The notes beneath the pieces were generated by a model. The model saw nothing but the letters and a program-made list of their open reading frames with translations. It had not been told where the DNA came from and did no database searches. A program made the translations under genes and the position numbers. Below are positions 56,214-64,000 of a stretch of 64,000 nt of DNA, piece by piece (the stretch's first letter is position 1; each line of letters starts with the position of its first letter). The stretch covers positions 3,189,145-3,253,144 of the forward strand of contig NW_020947390.1 of NCBI RefSeq assembly GCF_900497805.2, given 5' to 3'. This stretch comes from Vombatus ursinus (lineage: Eukaryota > Chordata > Mammalia > Diprotodontia > Vombatidae).

Positions 56214-57323
56214 CAAAGCCAATGCAACTAAGATTAGAAGGAAGGTAGAAAATTGGGAAAGAATTTTTACAACCAATCTCTCTAATAAGGGCCTCATTTC
56301 TAAAATATAGAGAGAATTAAGTTAAATTTATAAGAATACAAACCATTCCCCAATTGATAAACGGTCAAAGGATATGAACAGACAGTTCTCAGATGAAGAA
56401 ATTAAAGCCATCTATAGTCATATGAAAAAATGCTCTAAATCACTATTGATTAGAGAAATGCAAATCAAAACAACGCTGAGGTACCACATCACACCTACCA
56501 GATTGGCCAACATGACAAAACAGGAAAATGATAAATGTTGGAGAACACTTGGGAAAATTGGAACACTAATGCATTGCTGGTGGAGTCATGAAATGATCCA
56601 AAAATTTTGGAGAGCAATTTGGAATTATGCCCAAAGGGCTATAAAAATGTGCATACCCTTTGACCCAGCAATAGCACTTCTAGGGCTATATCCCAAAGAG
56701 ATCATAAAAATGGGGAAAGGACCCACATGTACAAAAATATTCATAGCAGGTCTTTTTGTGGTGGCAAAGAATTGGAAATTGAGAGGATGCCCATCAATTG
56801 AGGAATGGTTGAGCAAGTTGTGGTATATGAATGTGATGGAATACTATTTGTGCTATAAGAAATGATGAACAGGCTGACTTCAGAAAAACCTGGAAAGACT
56901 TGTATGGTCTGATGCTGAGTGAAGTGAGCAGAACCAAGAGAAGGTTGTACACCATAACAGCCACATTGTGTGATAACTAATATTGATAAACTTAACCCTT
57001 CCTGGCAATACAAGAATCTAAGACATCTCCAGAGGCCTTGTGATGGAAAATGCTATCCATATCCAAAGAAAGAACTATGGAAGTTGAATTTTTTCTCTTC
57101 TGTTGAGTTTTGTTTCCCCTTTCTGATGGTTCCTCCTATTGGTTTTAATTTTTACTTACAATATCACTAATGTGAAAATATGTTTAATATGAATGTAAAT
57201 GTATAGCCTATATCAGATTGTGAGCCATCTTAGGGAGGTTGGTGGGAAAGAAGGGGGAGAAAAATTTTAAACTCAAAAGCATATGGAAATGATTATTGAT
57301 AAATCAAAATAAATAAATAAAAA
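56214..57323 (+). mobile_element. L1 3' end (ORF2 C-terminus and 3' UTR), 5' truncated
   Basis: A 1.1-kb L1 tail: ORF2 end, then a 3' UTR with 'agggaggttggtgggaaaga' and an (AAAT)n tail 'caaaataaataaataaaaaa'. The flanks agaagaagttttc (56,201-56,213) and agaagaatgttttc (57,324-57,337) form a target duplication with one extra base. It lies within the DNA transposon 56,121-57,438. Confidence 0.85.
56220..56865 (+). pseudogene. L1 ORF2p C-terminal region, last 163 codons open
   Basis: L1 ORF2p is the endonuclease/reverse transcriptase of L1; here only the C-terminal segment after the RT is kept. From 56,374 to 56,865 the frame is open: MNRQFSDEEIKAIYSHMKKC, IREMQIKTTLRYHITPTRLA, KIGTLMHCWWSHEMIQKFW, IPFDPAIALLGLYPKEII, IFIAGLFVVAKNWK and MNVMEYYLCYKK. 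These match human L1 (HMKKC..., REMQIKTTMRYHLTPVRM, EIGTLLHCWWDCKLVQPLW, IPFDPAIPLLGIYPKDY, MFIAALFTIAKTWN, YTMEYYAAIKN). Upstream, 56,220-56,373 continues the frame (NWERIFTTNLSNKGLISKI) with two stops. The C-terminal cysteines usual in L1 are not clear. It is a dead fragment but lightly decayed. Confidence 0.9.
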
Positions 57324-57439
57324 AGAAGAATGTTTTCAATAAACTATACAGGATTACAAAGAAAACAAATTATAATCAAAGTTATCAAAATATTTTAAAA
57401 AGTAAACAAGTTCACTTATCCTAGGTTAAGAACTCCTGT

Positions 57440-57525
57440 TTAGACTGTGAGCCATATGAGTAAATTCTTCTCAGTCCCTGTCACATTGATCCATACATAG
57501 TAGGTGCTTTAAATTGTCTGTTGAA
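57440..57525 (+). mobile_element. L2 LINE 3' tail
   Basis: 'ttagactgtgagccatatga', 'ccatacatagtaggtgcttt'. Confidence 0.6.
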
Positions 57526-57529
57526 TCAC

Positions 57530-57710
57530 AATTTTCATTTGGAAAAACAAGCTCAGAGAATGAAGCAAATTGCTTGTGGTCATACAACTTGATCAGACAG
57601 GGTTAGAAGGGCAGGATTAAAACTCTAAGCCTATCTTGTAAAAATGAATGCTAAAAATTGTCTTGGTATGTAATTGGGGGAAAAATAAAATGCTATTTAA
57701 AAAATAAAAC
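57530..57710 (+). repeat. MIR fragment followed by an L1 3' tail
   Basis: 57,540-57,635 is MIR-like ('aacaagctcagagaatgaag', 'ttgcttgtggtcatacaact'). 57,636-57,710 is the last part of a marsupial L1 ('aaaaatgaatgctaaaaatt', 'gtaattgggggaaaaataaa'). Confidence 0.6.
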
Positions 57711-58065
57711 CCTGAGCCCTTGACTCCAAGTCCAACATTCTTTCTACTCATGCTGCTTCCCTTAACATTGGAGAAACTCTTGAGGTCCAGTCAGCACTCT
57801 GCTGCTAGCTCTTGCTGACATACAACTGCATTTGAAGAAGTAAGTCCTTTTGCTTCTCTGTTCCCTCTGTTCCCTCATCTATATTTTGCAGCTGTCATAC
57901 TTATCTTTCATAAAGGAGTGTTGTAAGAATTCATTAAATGCTTATGAGCTTTGCAGTTCTTTTATGAAAGATGCTATAGAAGTGCATAGTGGTTTCATAA
58001 TAAGAAATATACTAATAATATTTTAAATAGAAACTATAAAGTCTAGTTCTGAAGATCATGTGTAG
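57710..58065. other. Unassigned; scattered MIR-like pieces
   Basis: Continues the MIR sense with 'gactccaagtccaacattct' near 57,722, then unassigned sequence. No gene. Confidence 0.4.
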
Positions 58066-58074
58066 TTTTAAGTA

Positions 58075-58252
58075 TTCTTTATGCATTACCCTCTGATCCA
58101 GCAATACCACTACTGGTACTACTTCTGGCTGTGTAACCCGGGGCATCACTCAACTCTCAATGCTTTAAAAAAGTTTTCTAAGACTTGCATTGGTAGAGGG
58201 AATTTCTTCACCTGAGAGTTCCCTATACCAATGAAAGTGCAGGTAAAAAAAA
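58075..58252 (+). repeat. SINE 3' half joined to an L1-like scrap
   Basis: 58,075-58,105 'accctctgatccagcaatac' resembles the L1 ORF2 motif 'FDPAI' region. From 58,125 'ctggctgtgtaacccggggc' and 'agacttgcattggtagaggg' is the same SINE 3' unit as at 49,665. Confidence 0.6.
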
Positions 58253-58254
58253 TT

Positions 58255-58385
58255 ATATTTACATATATATATAATATATATATACTCACACCCCAACACA
58301 ATATAATATAATACAATACAATATAATACAACACAATACAATATAATATAATATAATATAACATAATATAATATAATTAATATAT
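58255..58385 (+). repeat. (TA)n and (ATAAT/ACAAT)n simple repeat
   Basis: A (TA)n run at 58,258-58,282, then about 80 bp of five-base units ATAAT and ACAAT to 58,378. Confidence 0.93.
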
Positions 58386-58860
58386 ATTACTCTTGAGAGA
58401 GGGAATACATCAGTAGAGACTAATCAGGACCTTCCCCCAGGACCAACTTATTCTTATTTTCAATTCTCTGAGAGGTGACCAGTTATCTTTTTTCTCCTAG
58501 TCTATTGCCACAATTCACAGACAGACAATACTATCAAAGGCTTCATGAACTCCTCTCCCCATTCTGAGATTTGCACAGACTGGAATCCTCTGCTTTGCAC
58601 CTGGAGTTCCACCACTTAGTACAGAATCCATATGAAGCCTCACAATTCACATGGAAGAGCAATATGGGCACAGAACTTTGTGCCACTGGGGGCTGTGGCT
58701 ATAAATTCTTATCATGTGACAGAACCCTTGAAATAACACTGAAATGATTATCTAACCCATTTTGTTTTTTTCAGAATCACTTTGTGCCTAACTTGCAAGT
58801 CATTGGTGCTAATAGGCATCTAGTACTGCTTTTTTTGTACATTGCCTGACAATTTAGTTA
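58385..58860. other. No gene or clear repeat seen
   Basis: Unassigned sequence; no exon-like frame. Confidence 0.4.
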
Positions 58861-58861
58861 C

Positions 58862-58992
58862 CTACAATCAAGTCAAATCAATAAGCATTTATTAAGGACT
58901 TACTCTGTGTCAGGCACTGTGCTGTTCTGAAAATACTTATAGAAGCAAAAAGAAAGTCTCTGCTCTCAAGAAGCTTATATTTCAGCAACTAC
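58862..58992 (-). mobile_element. L2 LINE 3' tail
   Basis: 'caataagcatttattaagga', 'tctgtgtcaggcactgtgct', 'ctctcaagaagcttatattt'. Confidence 0.75.
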
Positions 58993-59382
58993 CAACTGAT
59001 TTTTACTGAGGACAGTTATCCCTTCCACATCATGACTTTCCCCATCACAATTTCAGTGTATCATGGGTCAGCATAAGAAATTAAATGGGAATTTTGAGGG
59101 AGTTTTGCATAAGCTACAAATAGCACATGAAGGCCAGCAGATGACACGAAAAAGTTTAGAAAGTCAGAAATGCATAAAATATATGTGTAGTATTATATAA
59201 TATCAACCCAAATTTTACAATAAGGTACTACATACACCCCATAAAAGAAAAAGAAAAAGAAAAAGAAAAAATTCAGACTTCTTCTCTGATATGAAGGGAG
59301 TATGGGCCAAAAAAATTTTATGTAGGTTTTCCACATCACCAGAGACTGCACCCCTGACCCCCACAATGTGGAAGGGATAACT

Positions 59383-59600
59383 GTATTTACTATGTACCAA
59401 GAATTGTGCTAAGCCCTAGGAATACAAATACATATAAAAAGGAAAATAGTTCCTTCTTTCAAAGATCTTACATTCTAATGGGAGAAAACAACACATAAAA
59501 GGAAGCTAAGGGGTGCAGTCAAGGGAAGAAATGAAAAAGGTCAGGGGAATCAGGACTTAAGCCTGGAGAAGAATGAAGACATGGCTGCCCAGAGCACTTT
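59383..59600 (-). mobile_element. L2 LINE 3' tail fragment
   Basis: 'tttactatgtaccaagaatt', 'gtgctaagccctaggaatac', 'gatcttacattctaatggga', 'gggaatcaggacttaagcct'. Confidence 0.65.
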
Positions 59601-59775
59601 CTTTAAAATAGTGTTTCTGGGAGTAACCAACCAATCAGAGGAATGGGTCACAGAGGTAGCATGAACTTTTAGGATAAGAAGGCTCTGTAAGTGATCCCAA
59701 ACTAGAAATATACCCAACCCCACACCATCATCTTTACTTTTTCATACTGACAAACTCCTAAAGCTAACAGGAGGT

Positions 59776-59804
59776 AAATCTCTCTCTCTCTCTGAGAGAG
59801 ATTT
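59776..59804. repeat. Short palindrome followed by a tandem duplication
   Basis: 'aaatctctc' and 'gagagattt' are inverted copies around a CT run. Immediately after, 'tttccttatttaat' occurs twice in tandem (about 59,801-59,832). Confidence 0.85.
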
Positions 59805-60396
59805 CCTTATTTAATTTATTTCCTTATTTAATCATGACCGTCTGAATTTTCTAGTATGTTTACCATATTTTAAATAAATTTTCATTTGTCTTTTTTTGTA
59901 CATCAGCATTGTTTCTTCCAGTATCCCTCCCCTACTCCTCCCAGTGTGCCATTGCATATAACAAATAGTATTTTTAAAGACAAAATAGAAAAATAAGAGG
60001 AAAAAAATCAGCATAACTGATCAATACATCAAAAAAGTCTTGAAATATGTATAATATACTACAACTTTGGCCCTTTTGTGTAGTATTGTCTCAAAGCCCT
60101 TCTTTCAATCTATACTTGTTCTTTATACAATATTGTATATAAAACATTCACTTTTGATTTTTGTGTGTGGTTGTTCTTTCTGTTTACATTGTTGTAGTCA
60201 TTGTGTATGTTGTTTTCTTGGCTCTGCTTACCTCATTATTCATCAATTTAAGTAGATTTTTCCATTCTTTTTAGTATTCATCACATTCATCATTTCTTAC
60301 AGCACAGTAAAATTCCATTATAATCATGTAAAATAATTTATTTAGCAATTCTCCATTTTATGGGCCTCTATGTGTATTATCATTGTACATTTCTTT

Positions 60397-60547
60397 TTTT
60401 TTCTTTTTTGGCAATTGGGGTTTAGTGACTTGCCCAGGGTCACACAGCTAGTAAGTGTCAAGTGTTTGGTCTGAGGCAGGATTTGAACTCAGGTCCTCCT
60501 GACTTTAGGGTTGGTGCTCTATATACTGTGCCACCTAGCTGCCCCCA
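60397..60547 (-). repeat. tRNA-derived marsupial SINE inside element E
   Basis: 'tttagtgacttgcccagggt', 'cacacagctagtaagtgtca', 'gatttgaactcaggtcctcc', 'ctatatactgtgccacctag'. Confidence 0.88.
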
Positions 60548-60937
60548 TTATATATTTCTTTCACATAATTATTAATTGTTTCTATAATTTGTTCTTTAAC
60601 TCACTCATTATTTAGGATTTCATTACAAAGTCTCCATTTGTGTCTGTGTCTTTTGTTTGTGATCCCTGAAGTGACTATTATTTTTATTGAGCTATGGTTT
60701 TTAAAGGATGCATTTACTCTTTCTACCTTTTTACATTTCTTTAAAATATCTCACTGCCATAATATTTGGTCAACATATCTAAAAGTTCCTTTTGTCACTG
60801 AGATGTATGTGTATAGATGTATGTATATGTATGTATGTATATATTCTTTAACACTTCCATTTAGAAAATGTCATAAGCCTTTTAGATCTAGTTTCTCTAG
60901 CAATTTTTAGAGTTCTACAGGTTCCCTTTTAATGTTG

Positions 60938-61178
60938 TTGTTGTTCAATCATTTCAGTTGTATCTGATTCTTCATGACCCCACTTAGGGTTTTCTTAGCA
61001 AAGATAATGTAGTGGTTCTCATTTTCTTCTCATTTTACAAATGAGAAAATTAAGGTAAACAGGATTAAAGTGACTCACCCAAAGTCATATAGGTAGTAGG
61101 TGTTTGAGGCCAGATTTGAACTCAGGTCTTCCTAATTCTAGGCCAAGCACTCTATCTGCTGTGCCACCTACTTGCCCT
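60938..61178 (-). repeat. tRNA-headed marsupial CORE-SINE inside element E
   Basis: 'tcaatcatttcagttgtatc', 'ttagggttttcttagcaaag', 'ttttacaaatgagaaaatta', 'actctatctgctgtgccacc'. Full length, forward end at the right. Confidence 0.88.
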
Positions 61179-61399
61179 TTTGATATTGATATTGATATTG
61201 GTTTGCTGTTGATAATTGCTGTCAGCATAATGTAGTTTTGTTGTTTATTCTTTTTATATTTTGAATGTTATTGTTTTGTCTGATGACATAATTATAATTC
61301 TTACTTTTTTATATTCACTTGACACATGGCAAATTGTTTTCTAGATTCTCATTTTTGTTCTTTTTTTTGTTTTTTAAATCTGTTTCTGGTAGGCAACAA

Positions 61400-62425
61400 T
61401 CTAAGTTTCCCATATTGATAAATATACACAGAAGTAAAGTCATACTAGGATGTTTTATTATGATGTGGAGGTAAGCCTTGAGGTTTAAAGGTTATGCTAA
61501 GAGAACATATGCAAGCTCTGACAAATATAGATCCAGGATTAATCTATAGGCCTACTATTTAAGGAGCAGCCTAGCAAATTTTGAAGTGGGTAATGATGAA
61601 TTTGGCTATAGGGTGAGCAACTTAAGCACTTAAGCAACTCTTGAAGACAAATATACTAAATCATAAAAGGAATTGCAATATGCATCATTGGAGGGAATAT
61701 TGAAACTAACAAAATCACACCTGCTTAAAATAATGAAATGCTACCAAAAATTCCAAGAAAGGACAAATCAAGAACCAGAAAATGGATGTTTAGAACACTA
61801 ATATTAACAGAGATATGATTTTTCACTCTCCACTAAATATGGACAAGCTTAAAAACAATTTGACCTCACCTTTGGAATCTATGGCAAGATGGTATACCAA
61901 AGGTCAATCTGCTAGCTTTGATGTTCATGATGCCCTGTATTAAGCAAAAGAGAATCTAAAAGCATATCTGCAACATATTTTAGATGACATTCTACATAGA
62001 GAAGAAAAAATGCAGACTTTTTAGCATCAGTTTAAGCAACATTTGAACGTGAATAATATATTTTCTTGTATCATCTCTTTGAAAACAGCACTAAATTCCA
62101 GAAAGCCTCTGATGGAACATATTTCCATCTTCTGGAAAAGAGGTAATGAATTATCGGTTAGAGGAACTCATGTTTGGCACTGTGAATTACTATGGGAATT
62201 TATATTATATTATATTAGACAATATATTATTATATTATACATTTATTAACATATTATTTAACAATATATTTATATTTATTTTATAATATATTTAAATATT
62301 AACATATTAATGTTATATATTATATATTATACTATATAACAAGTGTTCACTTAATGGTTTCTTTTTTGTTATCTTTCAATATGACTATCTTTTGAAGTAT
62401 TATGAATAGATTAGTGTCAGAAATG
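61400..62425. other. No gene seen; AT-rich run at 62,195-62,345
   Basis: Mostly unassigned AT-rich sequence. 62,195-62,345 is dominated by TATATTA-type repeats and has low complexity. Confidence 0.45.
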
Positions 62426-62429
62426 CTAT

Positions 62430-62945
62430 GAGAATATAGGAACATTAATACATCATTATTAGAGATGTTAGTTCAACTATTTTGCATAATGATTTAGAAT
62501 TGTACACTAAAAGTAATTAAACTGTTTATTCCCTTTTACATAGACATTCCACTACCTGATCGCATGTCCTTAGGAAATAAAAAATATAAACAAAGGTCCA
62601 ACTTATGCCAAACAACATTCCTAGGAGCACTCATGGTAGCAAGGATATGGAAAGAAAGTAAGTATTCACTGATTGGGGAATAGCTGATCAAGTTATAGTT
62701 TATGAAGAGTAAGAAACAACAAATAGTAGTAATTGAAAGAATTATGGAAAGATTTTTATGAACTGAAACAGGAAAATAAGTAAAACCAGAAGAACAATAT
62801 ATCCAATGACTACAACAATATATGTGAAAAAAACACCGAAAGAATACAAATTCTAAGTAATTGAAAAACCAACAATATTCATGCAGAAAATAAGAAAGAA
62901 ATATATTTCCTTCTTCTCAGCAGAAAGCCAGCAAATTGTTAGGGT
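62430..62945 (+). mobile_element. Decayed L1 ORF2 C-terminal fragment
   Basis: Order of blocks 'ggaacattaatacatcatta', 'ttcccttttacatagacatt', 'ggtagcaaggatatggaaag', 'ctgattggggaatagctgat', 'aaaaccagaagaacaatata' follows the L1 ORF2 end (compare 56,540-56,950). Frames are broken. Confidence 0.55.
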
Positions 62946-62984
62946 AAAATATATATTTTGCCATATGTGGTATTAATAATAATA

Positions 62985-63242
62985 GCTATAGCATTATAAC
63001 ATTTATATAATGCCTACTATGTACCAGATACTATGCTAAGCATATCAAATATCTTCCCTGATTCATGAGAACTCTGGGAGATAGGTATTATTATCCCCAT
63101 TTTAAAGTTGAGGAAACTGAGGCAAAAAGCAGGTAAGTGCCTTGTCCAAGATCACTAGCTAGTAAGTGCCTGAGGTCAGATTTGAACTCAGGTCTTCCTG
63201 ACTCTGGGCCTAGTGGTCTTTCCTCTGAGCAACCTGGAGCCA
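62985..63242 (+). repeat. MIR-type CORE-SINE, full length
   Basis: 'agcattataacatttatata', 'tactatgtaccagatactat', 'attatccccattttaaagtt', 'gatttgaactcaggtcttcc', 'gagcaacctggagc'. Confidence 0.85.
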
Positions 63243-63588
63243 AGTGGTCACTGTATCTCATGATTTTTCTTCACAGTTATTCTTTGTTACCCGGGAAGGT
63301 CCTAGTGTAGGGTTGAGAGAAGAGGCAAGAGTATTAATATCTAGAATTGACAGGGATATAAAAGTAAGAGGAATAAAAATTTTAATAGGAAATGTTAGGG
63401 TTGGTGTGCTGACAACTGGTGATTGGTCTCTGCAGTGCGAAGATTTCTTCAGGTTTCCAGGGTGGAGGAAAATAAGCCAAGAGATTTGAAAAAACTCTAG
63501 AATGGTACCCAGGCTGATCAGGCCATTAGAGTTTCTGAGCAAGAGTTTTACTTATTTCCTGCTCTGGTGTATTATTAGACAATATACT
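63242..63588. other. No gene seen; inner L2-like pieces possible
   Basis: Sequence such as 'agtattaatatctagaattg' and 'aataggaaatgttagggttg' resembles the inner reversed L2 region but is too decayed to assign. Frames on both strands lack a domain. Confidence 0.35.
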
Positions 63589-63589
63589 A

Positions 63590-63718
63590 AATTTGGATTC
63601 AGAAGACCTTAATTTGAGTGCTATTGAATGCTGCTTAATACTTGTGTGACATTGGTTAAGTCCCTTAATCTCCCTGTGTTTCAATTTCCTCACCTGTAAA
63701 ATAAGATACATATCTTTG
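63590..63718 (+). repeat. MIR/THER-type CORE-SINE
   Basis: 'ttggattcagaagaccttaa', 'acttgtgtgacattggttaa', 'tcaatttcctcacctgtaaa'. Confidence 0.75.
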
Positions 63719-63724
63719 ATCAAA

Positions 63725-64000
63725 TGAATCCTATCCCTAATCCAGCCACCTTCCTGATAATCCCTATTATACCACATGCTCATTCCCACCACCTGTAATT
63801 TTGCAGACTCTCTTATCTGGAATGCCCTCCCTCTATCCAAATCCATTTCTCCTTCAAAGCCCAATTCAAATAAATCTCCCCTTCCAACATTTTCTCCAAC
63901 TATTCCAGCCCTCACTGAGCTCTGAATTCTCTGAACTTCCCACTGTACTAACAGCCAGCACTTGCTGATTAGCATTTATTGTTCTGTCATTGTTACATGT
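63725..64000 (+). mobile_element. L2 LINE 3' region, cut by the window end
   Basis: 'atctggaatgccctccctct', 'ccaattcaaataaatctccc', 'ccctcactgagctctgaatt' follow the L2 3' order (tggaatgctctcc, cagctcaaat..., ccttcc). Confidence 0.65.

Larger units (their letters stand above)
56121..57438. mobile_element. MER/hAT-like DNA transposon split by an L1
   Basis: The left part (56,121-56,213) has 'aaaggttcttaaatt', 'ggagtctgatgaaggctatg', 'aacccctttta'. The right part (57,324-57,438) has 'aatattttaaaaagtaaac' and the inverted end 'cctaggttaagaactcctg'. The two parts join into one element of about 210 bp once the L1 is taken out. Confidence 0.65.
59830..61400 (-). mobile_element. Element E: old L1, ORF2 regions and 3' UTR, carrying two SINEs
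   Basis: Minus strand, it has a 3' UTR near 59,850-60,060 ('gccattgcatataacaaata'), ORF2 C-terminus at 60,220-60,370 ('ttcttacagcacagtaaaat'), and ORF2 middle at 60,560-60,930. The latter matches copy C: E 'cacataattattaattgttt' and 'atttaggatttcattacaaa' versus C 'acataattattaattatttc' and 'gtctaggatttc'. A further piece with 'gtctgatgacataattataa' lies at 61,200-61,400 (C: 'ggtcagatagcacaattgta'). Between the C-terminal and middle parts much of the RT is missing. Not coding. Confidence 0.65.

Noticed and set aside
1-64000. Internal retroviral regions, Polinton-like elements or envelope genes
   Set aside because: No translated stretch resembled such proteins; the RT and endonuclease relics present are L1- or RTE-type.

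Overview
The window is nuclear DNA of a mammal, almost certainly a marsupial. It holds tRNA-headed CORE-SINEs with the sequence GAGTTCAAATCC and tails ending near GACTGAACAACAA, many L2 and MIR/THER copies, L1 copies with an ORF1-only (HAL1-type) branch, and RTE-family tails ending close to GACAAACAACAA. The species cannot be named from what I see. No bacterial-style genes, operons, CRISPR arrays or RNA genes are present.

Only one host gene part can be supported. A CpG-rich block at about 21,305-22,400 has the character of a promoter. On the minus strand it contains an ATG (21,503) with a good context, an in-frame upstream stop, 54 complete codons and a strong splice donor at 21,339/21,338. 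I read this as the first coding exon of a gene whose later exons are not recognisable here; I do not recognise the protein.

Layout. 1-1,480: DNA-transposon, L2 and MIR remnants, then a C-rich stretch. 1,480-13,040: three related old L1/HAL1-type copies, two in direct order (A, B) and one inverted (C), with B and C meeting tail to tail at about 8,426. Into these went a SINE, a dimeric L2-tailed element, a possible solo LTR fossil, an RTE-like LINE and a perfect 29-bp hairpin. 13,040-21,100: mostly L2 (minus strand) and MIR copies. 21,100-22,900: the promoter and exon. 22,900-27,000: MIR, L2 and SINE copies. 26,990-32,750: an old HAL1-like element (F, minus) containing an RTE-derived element (11-bp target duplication), a SINE and a young near-complete HAL1 (H, plus; 10-bp target duplication). 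32,750-38,050: L2, MIR, hAT-like and SINE copies. 38,052-41,375: a second HAL1-like element (D) with the same unusual structure as F. 41,400-46,100: L2, simple repeats, L1 pieces. 46,118-48,480: HAL1 copy G (minus) with a duplicated 3' module. 48,700-59,800: L2, dimeric L2-tailed elements, two hAT-like elements (one with a clear 8-bp duplication, one split by an L1 3' end) and SINEs. 59,830-61,400: L1 (E, minus) with two SINEs. 61,400-64,000: AT-rich DNA, a degraded L1 tail, MIR and L2.

Nothing here is a convincing new biological system. The most interesting points are the F/D pair, which share one join between the ORF1 spacer and the ORF2 C-terminal tail and so look like a distinct non-autonomous subfamily; the dated nest of insertions at 27-32.7 kb; the perfect hairpin at 11.5 kb holding a SINE tail in its loop; the dimeric L2-tailed elements; and the unidentified promoter and first exon. 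All family names come from recognising sequence, not from a database search, and most repeat ends are accurate only to about 10-40 bp.
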